Below are positions 14,975 through 24,694 of a DNA stretch of 64,000 nt, piece by piece; position 1 is the stretch's first letter, and each line of letters begins with the position of its first letter. This stretch comes from an uncultured Poribacteria bacterium. GTDB lineage: Bacteria; Poribacteria; WGA-4E; WGA-3G. The position numbers and the translations under genes are program-made. Below the pieces are notes generated by a model. It was not told where the DNA came from. It ran no database searches and was given only the letters and a program-made list of their open reading frames with translations. Location of the stretch: assembly GCA_951828515.1 (NCBI GenBank), contig OX639992.1:2892217-2956216 (forward strand), in the 5' to 3' direction.

Positions 14975-15723
14975 GTTGTCTGTTGCCCCAGCGCACGTCG
15001 ATAGGCTTTAACAGCGGCTTCCAATCCGATATAGAGCGCGTCTGCCATCAGATGATGCCCAATAGAAACCTCAAGGAGTCCCGGTAATTTCTGCATCAAT
15101 GGTAGGTTTTCAAGATTCAGATCGTGTCCGGCGTTGACACCAAGCCCTAAATCCGCTGCTTTTGCCGTCGCAGTTTCCAGCAACGCGAACTCGCGTTCGA
15201 TCTCTGTCTTTGTCTGTGCCATCGCATAAGGGGCAGTGTAAAGTTCAATTCTATCTGCCCCGATGTCACGCGTCCTTGCTATCTGTTCCACATCTGCTCC
15301 ACTAAATAGACTCACACGGATATCCGCGTTTTTCAACGTTTCGATGATCGGTTTCAATATATCGCCATCTTTGCGAATATCCCAGACGGTGTGGCTCGTG
15401 ATCTCACCTACGACAACAGGGACGAGCGTACATTGCGTCGGTTTTGTGCGTAGCACCATATCAATGAGATCCGGTCTCGGATCGCCTTCAATGTTATATT
15501 CAATGTTAAGTCTTTTTTCGGTATTGATTTCTATTAACCGTTCAGCTACGTCTTGCACATCTGCAGGTCTGATATGGCGTTGATCTTCACGCGGATGCAC
15601 AGTGATACCTTGTGCCCCAGCGGCGACGCAGGTATCGACAGCCGTGATAATATCCGGAATATCACCACCACGGGAGTTTCGTAATGTTGCGATTTTATTT
15701 ACATTTACACTTAATGCTATCAT
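14971..15723 (-). CDS. pdxJ: Pyridoxine 5'-phosphate synthase
   Basis: 250 residues; joins 3-amino-2-oxopropyl phosphate and 1-deoxyxylulose 5-phosphate to make pyridoxine phosphate, last step of the DXP-dependent vitamin B6 route, in the cytosol. Visible: SVNVNKIATLRNSRGGDIPD at the start, GITVHPREDQRHI (catalytic His and Glu region), NIEYNIEG, CTLVPVVVGEITSHT, and GVNAGHDLNLEN with IGHHLMADALYIGL at the end, all diagnostic for PdxJ. It leads the three-gene minus-strand unit. The 15724-15895 gap behind it has no gene I can see. Confidence 0.95.
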   Translation of the reverse strand: MIALSVNVNKIATLRNSRGGDIPDIITAVDTCVAAGAQGITVHPREDQRHIRPADVQDVAERLIEINTEKRLNIEYNIEGDPRPDLIDMVLRTKPTQCTLVPVVVGEITSHTVWDIRKDGDILKPIIETLKNADIRVSLFSGADVEQIARTRDIGADRIELYTAPYAMAQTKTEIEREFALLETATAKAADLGLGVNAGHDLNLENLPLMQKLPGLLEVSIGHHLMADALYIGLEAAVKAYRRALGQQTT

Positions 15724-15895
15724 TTTTCTCCATTAGCCATCGCTCGAATGTCTTAGGCTTTTTGAGCGACCCTGTTCGTAAGGATACCCAGAATTTTGTT
15801 ACATTGTACAATTTGATAGAGGGTCAAATCAACGTGCAGGCACTTTTCCGCCAATTTCGGGATTCTTCAGAAATAACGAGATCCATCCATTCCGT

Positions 15896-17317
15896 TTACG
15901 GAAAAATACCCAACTGCATATAGGATTTCGCAATTCTGTGAATAGCATTGATAAATGCCGCCGTTCGGTAATCTATAGCCCCGTTTTTGCTGTTATATTC
16001 CATGCGAGTTTCCCGCATTTCCTGATAGGCATTTATCATCGTATCTTGAAGACTGGAGTTTACGAGATCTTCCTCATCGGCACCGTGTATCAACTCAAGT
16101 TCATCTTCTGAGAACTTATAGCCAGTTGCTTTCTCAACCACATGGCGCATCGCGTGTTGCGTTTGGTCCTCAAACCTTTTACCGAGCCTCCCCAATTGTA
16201 CATGCGATAGATTCCGAAGCCACTCGAAATAAGAAACGGTAACACCCCCCGCGTTGAGGAAGGTATCCGGTATAACCAGAATCCCCCGTTCTTGGAGAAT
16301 TTCATCGGCAGCCGGTGTCGTGGGTCCGTTCGCCGCTTCAGCAACAATAGCGGCTTTAATTCGGGGCGCGTTTTCTGCTGTAAGTTGGTTTTCAAGTGCG
16401 GCTGGCACGAGGATGTCACATTCTAACTCCAAACCGTCGTTCGGATTCTCAATAGGTTTCGCACCCGGATATCCACGGATTGATCCGGTTTCGGCACGAT
16501 GCATAGCGACTTTTTCGACATCAAACCCCTTCGGGTTATAGATACCACCATTTCGCTCAATAATCCCGATGACGCGGGCATCCGCCTCCATTAGAAACTT
16601 CGCAGCATGGTATCCGACATTACCGAAACCTTGGATAACGGTGCTTTTTCCGTGTAAACCGGCGGATAGCCCAAGCGGTTTCATATCCTCTGCAAAACTG
16701 CATGCTTCTTCTAAACCGAAAACAACGCCGCGTCCGGTAGCCCCTCTCCGCCCATGAATTCCATTTTGTTCAATCGGCTTGCCTGTTACACATGCGGTAG
16801 CATTGAGTTTATCAGGTGCCATTGTGATATAGGTATCAAGAATCCATGCCATTTCGGTTTCGCTAGTCCCAAAATCAGGTGCCGGCACGTCCACACCGGG
16901 TCCGATGTAATTCTTCTGGATCAATTCATACGTGTAACGGCGCGTAATGCGCTCCAATTCACTTTCCGAATATTCGCGTCTATCGAGTTGAATGCCACCT
17001 TTGGCACCCCCGAACGGGACATCAACAATCGCGCATTTGTATGTCATCAATGCCGCAAGTGCCATTATCTCGTCTTCGTTAACAAGCGTGCTGTAACGGA
17101 TACCACCTTTCGTTGGGAGACTGTGGTGACTATGCTCCGCGCGCCATCCATGAAGGGTTTGAATCGTTCCGTCATCCCGTTTTATAGGAAATGTGAAATG
17201 GCACGAGCTATTACAAATCTTTATCTGCTCCAAAAGCCCGCGCGGATACGCCGTGAATTGAGCCGCCTTGTCAAAATCCCTATTCACTTTCTGGAAAAAT
17301 GAGAAACTTTCTGCCAT
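15896..17317 (-). CDS. Glutamate dehydrogenase (Glu/Leu/Phe/Val dehydrogenase family)
   Basis: 473 residues, in range. The glutamate-binding motif VDVPFGGAKGGIQLD contains the catalytic Lys region; substrate contacts PAPDFGTSETEMAWILD and TGKPIEQNGIHGRRGATGRG are intact; the Rossmann loop QGFGNVGYHAAKFL begins the cofactor domain. The enzyme interconverts glutamate with 2-oxoglutarate and ammonia; whether NAD or NADP is preferred cannot be read with confidence. No typical ribosome site stands before ATG 17317. Nitrogen-related glnE is 1 kb upstream on the same strand. Confidence 0.93.
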   Translation of the reverse strand: MAESFSFFQKVNRDFDKAAQFTAYPRGLLEQIKICNSSCHFTFPIKRDDGTIQTLHGWRAEHSHHSLPTKGGIRYSTLVNEDEIMALAALMTYKCAIVDVPFGGAKGGIQLDRREYSESELERITRRYTYELIQKNYIGPGVDVPAPDFGTSETEMAWILDTYITMAPDKLNATACVTGKPIEQNGIHGRRGATGRGVVFGLEEACSFAEDMKPLGLSAGLHGKSTVIQGFGNVGYHAAKFLMEADARVIGIIERNGGIYNPKGFDVEKVAMHRAETGSIRGYPGAKPIENPNDGLELECDILVPAALENQLTAENAPRIKAAIVAEAANGPTTPAADEILQERGILVIPDTFLNAGGVTVSYFEWLRNLSHVQLGRLGKRFEDQTQHAMRHVVEKATGYKFSEDELELIHGADEEDLVNSSLQDTMINAYQEMRETRMEYNSKNGAIDYRTAAFINAIHRIAKSYMQLGIFP

Positions 17318-17376
17318 AATGTTGCGCCTGAATGTAGGAACAGGCGAGGCACAGAGACCTCGCCCTTTTACTGATC

Positions 17377-18237
17377 CTACCGTTGCCGAATGAATTTTTG
17401 AAGCCGTGCATCCGCCTGAACTTCACCGACGTATATATCGCCGTGCGAATCCAGCCAGATACCGTGTGGGCATGCCATAAATTCACCGGGGACGGCACTG
17501 CCGGGTTCACTGCCCCATTGAGAGACAACCTCGCCATCCAGCGTCATGATGGTGATACGTTGATCCAGTTCAGCGATATAGACGAGTTCTTCTGCGTCAA
17601 TGTAGATTGTGTCTGGATGCAACAGATCTCCCCATTCTTCAATGTACTCACCATCAAGGGTAAAGAATTGGATGCGATTGTTTTCCCTGTCGGCGACCAT
17701 AAGTCTATTGCGCGGATCAACCCTGACACAGTGCGGGAGGTCAAACTCACTGGGACCTGTGCCCGGTTGTCCCCACGATTTAATCAGCTCACCATCAGGT
17801 GAGTATTTGTGAACGCGGGCATTACCGTAACCGTCGGTGATATACATTTCGCCATCGGGTCCGACTGCCAAATCTGTCGGCTTATTGAAGGGGTCACCTT
17901 CCGCACCGGGGACATCCGGTGTGCCGAGCGTCATCAGCAACTCACCGTCCGTAGTGAACTTCCGTATAACGTGTGTATCACGTTCTGTACAATAGATATT
18001 ATCATCGGCATCGATGAAAATCCCGTGTGCATCCTTGAGAATATCGTCGCCCCAAGAGTTGATGAAATTGCCGTCTCGGTCGAAAATGACCATCGGGTGT
18101 TCACTTCGACTGTAAACATAGACGCGATCCTGTGAATCAATGCCAACAGCGGGGACCCAACCGAATTCCCAACCCTCTGGAAGTGTCCACCAATTCTCTT
18201 GCACAGTATATTGATGTGTACCTTGTCCGTAAACCAT
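17377..18237 (-). CDS. NHL-repeat beta-propeller protein
   Basis: 286 residues from ATG 18237, preceded by GGGAG at good spacing; a longer frame to 18300 lacks such a site. Contains about six NHL repeats of the type GIDSQDRVYVYSR...VIFDRDGNFINSWG, DLAVGPDGEMYITDGYGNARVHKYSPDG, CVRVDPRNRLMVADRENNRIQFF. Resembles the propeller of peptidyl-alpha-hydroxyglycine lyases and of many environmental NHL proteins. No signal peptide is obvious, so location is uncertain. Function not established; binding of proteins or RNA, or a lyase role, are possibilities. Confidence 0.85.
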   Translation of the reverse strand: MVYGQGTHQYTVQENWWTLPEGWEFGWVPAVGIDSQDRVYVYSRSEHPMVIFDRDGNFINSWGDDILKDAHGIFIDADDNIYCTERDTHVIRKFTTDGELLMTLGTPDVPGAEGDPFNKPTDLAVGPDGEMYITDGYGNARVHKYSPDGELIKSWGQPGTGPSEFDLPHCVRVDPRNRLMVADRENNRIQFFTLDGEYIEEWGDLLHPDTIYIDAEELVYIAELDQRITIMTLDGEVVSQWGSEPGSAVPGEFMACPHGIWLDSHGDIYVGEVQADARLQKFIRQR

Positions 18238-18351
18238 AAATTTCTCCCTACTCCAAAAAGAATTGGCATCTATTTTAGCAGGTTCATCGCTATTTCTCAA
18301 GGATTTTAATTGTTCCTTGCGGTTCGGTGAGACGTATTGGATGAATAATGT

Positions 18352-21300
18352 TCATTTGACAAGAATCTCGTTGAAAAGAGCACGGGTCGTCTCGGTCCAC
18401 TTTCCGTAATCCTGTAAAAACGCTTCTGCGGCGGGGTTATCGTCACTTCCCGCATATCCAAGACGGCGTGCCAACTGTCCGAGTTCCGCACGATTTTTGG
18501 GAAGCGCATCCAACGCCCGATCATGGACAATCCGTAAGGCATTTTCGACGCGTCTCAGGAATTGATACGCTTCCGCTAATCCGTCGCGCTGTGCCTCTGT
18601 TAGCACACCAATCTTGTGCAATTTATCAATCGCGAGGGGCGTGTTTTGCACACGTACAGAAGTGGCACTACCGCCATGCACCAATTGAAGCGTTTGGACA
18701 GCAAATTCAATATCCACAAGTCCGCCGTATCCTGACTTGACATTGACTGTAGATGTCTGTGCTTTGCCACCCCTTCTACGTCGAGTAGATGTCCTTCGGG
18801 TCGCTTGTGCTTCCTTTCGTTGACGTGTATGCACAATCTTAGCGATCTCCTCAGACGTTAGGGCATCCGCATAACAGAAGCCGTGGGCGATTTCCAAAAA
18901 CCGATTTCCGAGGCGTTCTATGTCTCCAGCGACAACGCGTGCGCGTGTTAATGCCTGACGTTCCCAAACTTCTGCAGTGTTATCGTAGTAATTCTGATAG
19001 CCTGCCAACGGCAGCGCAATCGCGCCACCGGTCCCGTGCGGACGGAGCCGCAGATCAACTTCATAGATGCCCATCCCTTGATTTCCGGCAAGTCGATTGA
19101 CTAACTCCAAACCGACAGCTGAAAAATACTCCACATTCGGCATACCTTCTGTCGTCTCACCCTCTGCTGAATAGACGTACATAACATCTAAGTCTGAACT
19201 AAAATTCAATTCACGTCCACCAAACTTACCCATGGCGATAATAGCGAACGTTACAGGTGTTCCGTCGGGAGCAAGTGGCGTGCCATGCGCCTCGCGGAGT
19301 TCTGCTTCGATTTCTGGATAGATGGCTTGCAAAGTAGCCTCGGCTAAATCAGAGAGTTCTTGTGTCGTATCTGGCAATGACGCGTTTCCGAGAATATTTC
19401 GCAAGGCGATACGCCAAATCTCATCGTTCTTATACCGCCGCAACATAGACAGCATTCTGTCTTCCGGTGCCTGCTCGACCACTTGTAAAACCTCTGTTTG
19501 TTTTTCAGCGAGCGTCTTGGAACGTTCTATCAACGTAGGGACCGTCAGCAGATCAAAGAGTTCGGGACTCGCGATCAGCATATCTGCGAGATATAAACTC
19601 GAACCACAAACACGAGTGAGGGCTTCAAGTGTTGACGGTTTTTCAGCGAACATTGTGTAGTAACTACTCCGCGCGCCCACTTTATCTGTAAATGCCGAAA
19701 GGTAACGGAGTGCCATGTCCGGATTAGGCGAGTCGCGTAAGACATTTAGAAGCGTCGGGGCGAGTTGAAAGAAGGTGCGTCGTACGCTTGGTGAGAATTG
19801 TATACCGTCCCCGCCGTTCGCGAGTTGCCTTAAAAGACGTTGCGCGTTTCTTACATTTTCAAAACGGAACGTACTCAAGAACGTTTCCAGCTGTTGTGGA
19901 TCCTCCTCGGAAAGTAAAATAGCGATGTCAAGCCCGTCTTCAGACTGGATCGAAGTCGCAGTAATCTTCTTAAAAATGCTGCGCACCTGTTCAGTATGGA
20001 TGCGATAATCTTCTCGAAATGCCTCCAGTGCATCGCTTTCTGCGGTATGTTGGTATCCCACGCGCCGCGCAAGTTCCCGTGCCTCTGTTTCTCTTTCTGG
20101 AATCAGGTAACGCTGCTGATCCGCTTCAATTTGAATGCAGTTCTCAACGGTGCGTAAAAACCTATACGCCGCCATGAGCGCGTCCGCATCCTCCGCGCTG
20201 AGCAGTGTACTCGCTTTTAGTGCCGCAAGCACTTCCAAGGTGTTGTGTGAGCACAGTGATTTTCGCTTGGCACCATGAATCATCTGAAGACATTGTACGG
20301 TGAATTCAATATCACGAATAGCACCCGGACCGAGTTTTACATGTTTCTCAAGGTTCGCACCTTCACTGACGAGCCGTTCCTCTATTCGCGCTTTGGTACG
20401 TCGAATGTCTGCCTTAATCTCGGTGAGCGTCACACCATCTAAGTAACGCTGATAGACAAACGGCTGAATCATGCGAATGAACTCGTCGCCAAAAGCCATA
20501 TCCCCAGCGACAGGACGCGCCTTAATTAAAGCCTGACGCTCCCACAAATCGCCCCATCCTTCATAGTAACTTTCGTAACTCTCCATAGAGCGAATAATAA
20601 CACCTGCGCTACTTTCCGGACGCAAACGAATGTCAACACGAAAAACATAGCCTTCTGGTGTTATCTCACTCATCGCCTTGATGATAAATTCGCAAAGACG
20701 AGAGAAGTACTCGCTATTGTCAATTCCCATATCAGTCCGCGCGTCGTCTGAGTATACAAAAATGAGATCTATGTCGGAGCTAAAGTTGAGTTCATAGCCG
20801 CCTAACTTTCCCATTCCGATGATAGCGAAACGGCACGGAGCAGTGTCTTCTTCATTCATGGGTGTCCCGAACTTCGGTTTCATCATCTGGTCGCGCCCGA
20901 TTTCATAGCAGTGTTGGAGTGCCGCTTCTGCCAAATTGCTCAACTCTAACGTCGTTGTTTCAACATCTGCCATCTTAAGTAGGTCGCGTAATCCAATGCG
21001 AAGCGTCTCCCGTCGTTTGTATCGACGCAGGATACGGAGTTTTTGCTCTACAGAAGCGAATCGAGATATTGATTGAGCAAGTTCCTGATACATCATCTCG
21101 GAGGTCTTCTGCATCCCCATCACGTTCGGATCCGTGATGTCATAGAAGTATTCAGGGGTGCGAATTAGGATCTCGGACAAATAGGTGGACGCACCGAAGC
21201 TTAAGATAACGGGATGTATGAGAGGGGGGGCATCTCGTAGCAGTTGGTAGAGCGATCTACGATTGGACGATGCCGCTGCAAAACGTGAAAAATGATTTAA

Positions 21301-21522
21301 AGCGGCTTCAGGGTTGGGTGAGTTTATAGAGGCTTTCAACAAGCGAATCACGATGTCCGCGAAGCATGCTTGGAGGTCTGCATCGTCGCTGGTGAGTTCT
21401 TGGAGACTTCGCAATATAGATGCGCTATCTACACTACCGGCTCTATCCGAAGCATTGGATAAAATCCGATGAATTTCTTCTTTCTGACGTTGGGGGAGTG
21501 ACAATTCTGTATAATTCATCAT
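18352..21522 (-). CDS. glnE: Bifunctional glutamine synthetase adenylyltransferase/adenylyl-removing enzyme
   Basis: 1056 residues with two nucleotidyltransferase domains in tandem. N-terminal (adenylyl-removing) motif GMGKLGGYELNFSSDIDLIF about residues 237-256; C-terminal (adenylylating) motif AMGKFGGRELNFSSDLDVMY about 766-785; each is followed by a GlnD-type helical regulatory domain (REIEFTVQCLQMIHG-like and VDIEFAVQTLQLVHG). It attaches or removes AMP on glutamine synthetase in response to PII. Longer than E. coli GlnE by about 110 residues, with a basic insert (TRRTSTRRRRGGKAQT) near residue 920. ATG 21522 has GGAG 11 bases upstream. Neither glnA nor glnB is in the window. Confidence 0.95.
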   Translation of the reverse strand: MMNYTELSLPQRQKEEIHRILSNASDRAGSVDSASILRSLQELTSDDADLQACFADIVIRLLKASINSPNPEAALNHFSRFAAASSNRRSLYQLLRDAPPLIHPVILSFGASTYLSEILIRTPEYFYDITDPNVMGMQKTSEMMYQELAQSISRFASVEQKLRILRRYKRRETLRIGLRDLLKMADVETTTLELSNLAEAALQHCYEIGRDQMMKPKFGTPMNEEDTAPCRFAIIGMGKLGGYELNFSSDIDLIFVYSDDARTDMGIDNSEYFSRLCEFIIKAMSEITPEGYVFRVDIRLRPESSAGVIIRSMESYESYYEGWGDLWERQALIKARPVAGDMAFGDEFIRMIQPFVYQRYLDGVTLTEIKADIRRTKARIEERLVSEGANLEKHVKLGPGAIRDIEFTVQCLQMIHGAKRKSLCSHNTLEVLAALKASTLLSAEDADALMAAYRFLRTVENCIQIEADQQRYLIPERETEARELARRVGYQHTAESDALEAFREDYRIHTEQVRSIFKKITATSIQSEDGLDIAILLSEEDPQQLETFLSTFRFENVRNAQRLLRQLANGGDGIQFSPSVRRTFFQLAPTLLNVLRDSPNPDMALRYLSAFTDKVGARSSYYTMFAEKPSTLEALTRVCGSSLYLADMLIASPELFDLLTVPTLIERSKTLAEKQTEVLQVVEQAPEDRMLSMLRRYKNDEIWRIALRNILGNASLPDTTQELSDLAEATLQAIYPEIEAELREAHGTPLAPDGTPVTFAIIAMGKFGGRELNFSSDLDVMYVYSAEGETTEGMPNVEYFSAVGLELVNRLAGNQGMGIYEVDLRLRPHGTGGAIALPLAGYQNYYDNTAEVWERQALTRARVVAGDIERLGNRFLEIAHGFCYADALTSEEIAKIVHTRQRKEAQATRRTSTRRRRGGKAQTSTVNVKSGYGGLVDIEFAVQTLQLVHGGSATSVRVQNTPLAIDKLHKIGVLTEAQRDGLAEAYQFLRRVENALRIVHDRALDALPKNRAELGQLARRLGYAGSDDNPAAEAFLQDYGKWTETTRALFNEILVK

Positions 21523-21620
21523 CTTTTTTTCTCCTATGCCACGCTACAATTAACGTTATTTTAGCACACTCTTGCCCGCATTGCAAGCCAATTCTCCAAA
21601 CATTACGGATGTTCATTTCT

Positions 21621-21772
21621 CTTGTAGGAGGGAACTCCGATTCCCGACAATATTGGCTATCGGCGAAGAGGCGATCGGCAATCAGTAAAGAGGTGTTTTG
21701 GCTTGGGTGTTTCCCCTCGTTTAACGACACCCACTTGCTGGCCGTCGATTGCTGACTGCCGATAGTTGACTA
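21621..21772. repeat. Intergenic repeat DNA between divergent genes
   Basis: The 326-bp gap 21523-21848 holds a 28-bp segment (21621-21648, starting CTTGTAGGAGGGAACTCC) identical to 62917-62944, then a GGCAATCAGTAAAGAGGTGT segment and GCTGACTGC-like units at its end. These belong to the dispersed families seen near 2870, 7740, 10560 and 55370. No gene is seen; promoters for the flanking genes must lie here but none is clear. Confidence 0.6.
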
Positions 21773-21848
21773 CCACCTAAAATCCTGCTTGCCATTAACA
21801 CCACGCTGTGCTAACATATCGGGAAAGTTTCAAAGGAGAGATATAACT

Positions 21849-22721
21849 ATGTTTAAACTCGGCGTTATCAACGACGAAGTTTCACAAGACTTCGCCACCG
21901 TTGTCAACTTTGTAAAAGAATTCAATCTACACTCTATAGAAATTCGCTCTGTCTGGGATAAACTCCCGCATGAACTCACTGACACTGACATCGACGAGAT
22001 AAAACGCTTACTCGACGGCACCGACATTGAGATTATTGGGGTCGCATCTCCGTTCTTTAAATGCGATATGGACAACGCTGCAGAACGGAAAGAACATCTC
22101 GATATACTCAAAGGGTCCATCCAGACCGCAAAGGCGTTTGATGCCAATCTCATCCGCACTTTCGTTTTCTGGGACACCGGTGAAACCGAGGAACGGTGGG
22201 ACGAGATTATCGCATCCTACGATGAACCGCGCAGAATGATAGACGGCGAAGGCATCGTCCTCGGCATGGAAAACGAATCCACCACCTCGCTCCGTACCGC
22301 CAAACTCACAGCAGAATTTATCGAGCAAATTGATGCGCCAAACATCCGCGGTATCTGGGATCCCGCCAATGAAGCACACGCAAAGGGTGGTGAAACGCCG
22401 TATCCCGATGCATACAATCGTATGAAATCGACGATGATCCACGCACATCTCAAGGACGCAGGACCGGACCCCGATACAGGCGAAATAGAATCCGTTCCCG
22501 TCGGCGACGGCATCATCGACTGGCAGGGGCAACTGCAAGCCCTCATTGACGACGGTTACGAAGGGCATCTTACCCTTGAGACGCATTGGCGACCCTCACT
22601 GAAAATTGACGAAGCTATCCTCAACCGTCCAGCAGGTCAAGCCTTCTCTGAAGCCGGTGAAGAAGCCTCACGCATCTGTATCCAAAACTTACTGGTGATG
22701 ATCGAGAACTTAAAGCAATAG
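21849..22721 (+). CDS. Sugar phosphate isomerase/epimerase, TIM-barrel family
   Basis: 290 residues from ATG 21849, with AAAGGAG 11 bases before it; a longer frame from 21789 has no such site. Typical xylose-isomerase-like barrel: IEIRSVW near the N-terminus, GMENESTTSLRTAKLTAEFIEQ with the metal-binding Glu, IWDPANEAHAKGG, HAHLKDAGP and GYEGHLTLETHW carrying later metal ligands. Such enzymes isomerise or epimerise free or phosphorylated sugars, inositol derivatives or keto acids; the substrate is not recognisable. It is 10 bases before the enolase-superfamily gene, so the pair is an operon. Confidence 0.87.
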   Translation: MFKLGVINDEVSQDFATVVNFVKEFNLHSIEIRSVWDKLPHELTDTDIDEIKRLLDGTDIEIIGVASPFFKCDMDNAAERKEHLDILKGSIQTAKAFDANLIRTFVFWDTGETEERWDEIIASYDEPRRMIDGEGIVLGMENESTTSLRTAKLTAEFIEQIDAPNIRGIWDPANEAHAKGGETPYPDAYNRMKSTMIHAHLKDAGPDPDTGEIESVPVGDGIIDWQGQLQALIDDGYEGHLTLETHWRPSLKIDEAILNRPAGQAFSEAGEEASRICIQNLLVMIENLKQ

Positions 22722-22731
22722 GCGAAATCTA

Positions 22732-23817
22732 ATGAGAATTAAAGCAGTTCGGACATCTTTATACGACATCCCACCTGAAGTTGAACGCGTCGATGCCATT
22801 CAAACTTTCGTTTCTATGGAATTTCCCTTCATTGAGATTGAAGACGCAGATGGCGTTGTAGGTACCGGATTCTCTTATACGATCGGTAAGGGCGGGGAAG
22901 CGATTAAGCAGACGATGGATGCTTATCTCACACCTATCCTGCTTGAAGAAGACGCTTCCAACATCGACCGGATTTGGAATCGGATGTGGATGGAGACACA
23001 TTGGGTGGGCAGAGGCGGCATCGTCGGTTTAGGTATGGCAGCGGTAGACATTGCGCTCTGGGACCTCATGGCAAAACGTGCGGGATTACCGCTCTACCAA
23101 CTCCTTGGTGGCGCAAGATCCGCTGTCCCCGTTTACAATACGGATGGCGGCTGGCTACACCTTTCCGAGGAGGAACTCGTTAGGCAATCCGTGGAATTTG
23201 TAGAGCAAGGCTTCAAAGGTATCAAGATTAAGGTCGGACGAGATAGCCTCTATGAAGACGTGGCACGCATCTTCGCCGTCAGAAAGGCGATCGGGCAGGA
23301 ACCTTACCTTATGATTGATGCCAATATGAAGTGGAACGCCCGCGAAGCCATTCAACTCGCATGTCGTGTCGAAGAAGCAGACCTCTTCTGGTTTGAGGAA
23401 CCCATCGAGGCAGACGATGTGGACAGTCATGTGACACTGCGCGAGAAGACGACTATCCCAATCGCTGTTGGTGAGACGATTTATAATAAATACGTCTTTA
23501 AGGAATACATCGCACAAGGCGCGGCGGATATCCTACAAGTTGACGCCGTCCGCGTCGGCGGTATCTCTGAATGGATGAAGGTGGCGCATACAGCGGAATG
23601 CTTCGGACTCTCCGTCTCACCACACTTCCTGATGGATTTGCACGTTCATCTCTCGGCGGCAGTGCCACATTCGCTTTTTGTTGAATATATCCCTTCGCTT
23701 GACCCGGTCCTGGACGATACCTTGACACTCAGGGACGGACACTTTTCGCCGCCTGATCGTCCGGGACACGGCATTCTGTTCAATAAAGAGAAACTCGCAC
23801 CCTATCAAATATTTTAA
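22732..23817 (+). CDS. Mandelate racemase/muconate lactonizing enzyme family protein
   Basis: 361 residues of the enolase superfamily. Capping domain 1-120, then the barrel with KxK base GIKIKVG, metal ligands in MIDANMKW (Asp), FEEP (Glu) and AVGET (Glu), and the Asp-His dyad (DAVRVGG; SPHFLMDLHVH). The GTGFSYTIGKGG loop fits the mandelate racemase subgroup acting on sugar acids. Expected reaction: abstraction of the proton alpha to a carboxylate, giving dehydration or epimerisation. Works in the same operon as the isomerase and probably the SDR that follows. Confidence 0.9.
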   Translation: MRIKAVRTSLYDIPPEVERVDAIQTFVSMEFPFIEIEDADGVVGTGFSYTIGKGGEAIKQTMDAYLTPILLEEDASNIDRIWNRMWMETHWVGRGGIVGLGMAAVDIALWDLMAKRAGLPLYQLLGGARSAVPVYNTDGGWLHLSEEELVRQSVEFVEQGFKGIKIKVGRDSLYEDVARIFAVRKAIGQEPYLMIDANMKWNAREAIQLACRVEEADLFWFEEPIEADDVDSHVTLREKTTIPIAVGETIYNKYVFKEYIAQGAADILQVDAVRVGGISEWMKVAHTAECFGLSVSPHFLMDLHVHLSAAVPHSLFVEYIPSLDPVLDDTLTLRDGHFSPPDRPGHGILFNKEKLAPYQIF

Positions 23818-23917
23818 TTTTACCTTGCGGAGTAATGGAGTGAGTTTCCTATTTAACGTGTTTTTCTCCTATGATAAATCAATCACCTAATTTAACGCCT
23901 TGCGAGTAACTAAAATT

Positions 23918-24628
23918 ATGAAACTTGAAAATCGTGTCGCAATTATCACAGGTGGCGGACGCGGGATCGGTCATTCGACTGCCTTAGCGTTTGCCAAAGA
24001 AGGGGCAGATATCGTGCTTGCCGCACGGACTGACACCGAGATAAACGCCGTCGCCGAAGAGGTAAGGCAACTCGGCAGACGCGCACTCCCCATCAAAACC
24101 GATATCCAGTTGAAAACGGATGTTGATGCCATGGTTGCCCAAACACTCGACACCTTCGGTAAGGTGGACATCCTTGTCAATAACGCAGGTATCGCAATCC
24201 ACAATCCGATTCCGAAGATCCGAGAAGAAGATTGGGACCTGACAATGGCAGTCAATCTCAAGGGCGTGTTCCTCGGTACACAAGCCGTTTTCAGCCACAT
24301 GTGCGAGCAGAAATATGGACGCATTGTCAACGTCTCCTCGGTCTCCGGCAAATTTGGGCACGTCAACGGCGGCGCGTATTGTGCCTCTAAATTCGCCGTT
24401 GTCGGTTTCACCGAGACAACGAACAATGAAGGTAGACCACACGGTGTGAAGGCGTCGGTTGTCTGTCCCGGTCCCGTGGATACTAAGATGCGCCGCGATA
24501 ACCATCCAGACGATGTGATTGAACATCTCACACTTCCAGAAGATGTCGCGGATCTCATCCTATTTCTGGTAACACAGCCATCCCGCGCACACACGCTTGA
24601 GACCGTTATCCGCACGCCTTTGATGTGA
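23918..24628 (+). CDS. Short-chain dehydrogenase/reductase (SDR)
   Basis: 236 residues from ATG 23918; the frame extends to a TTG at 23900 but MKLENRVAIITGGGRGIG is the usual beginning. Cofactor loop TGGGRGIG, DILVNNAGIAI, catalytic Ser in VNVSSVSG, and YCASK for the Tyr-Lys pair; PGPVDTKM follows. Classical SDR that oxidises or reduces a hydroxyl/carbonyl with NAD(P). The 100-base gap before it contains CCTTGCGG and TAACGTGTTTTTCTCCTAT, segments shared with 38040-38210. Substrate not recognisable; context suggests a sugar-acid route. Confidence 0.9.
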   Translation: MKLENRVAIITGGGRGIGHSTALAFAKEGADIVLAARTDTEINAVAEEVRQLGRRALPIKTDIQLKTDVDAMVAQTLDTFGKVDILVNNAGIAIHNPIPKIREEDWDLTMAVNLKGVFLGTQAVFSHMCEQKYGRIVNVSSVSGKFGHVNGGAYCASKFAVVGFTETTNNEGRPHGVKASVVCPGPVDTKMRRDNHPDDVIEHLTLPEDVADLILFLVTQPSRAHTLETVIRTPLM

Positions 24629-24694
24629 ACTTATCTGGCTTAACAGGCGAGGTTACAGACTGCGTCGGTGAAATACACCGGGCTTGGGATTCAA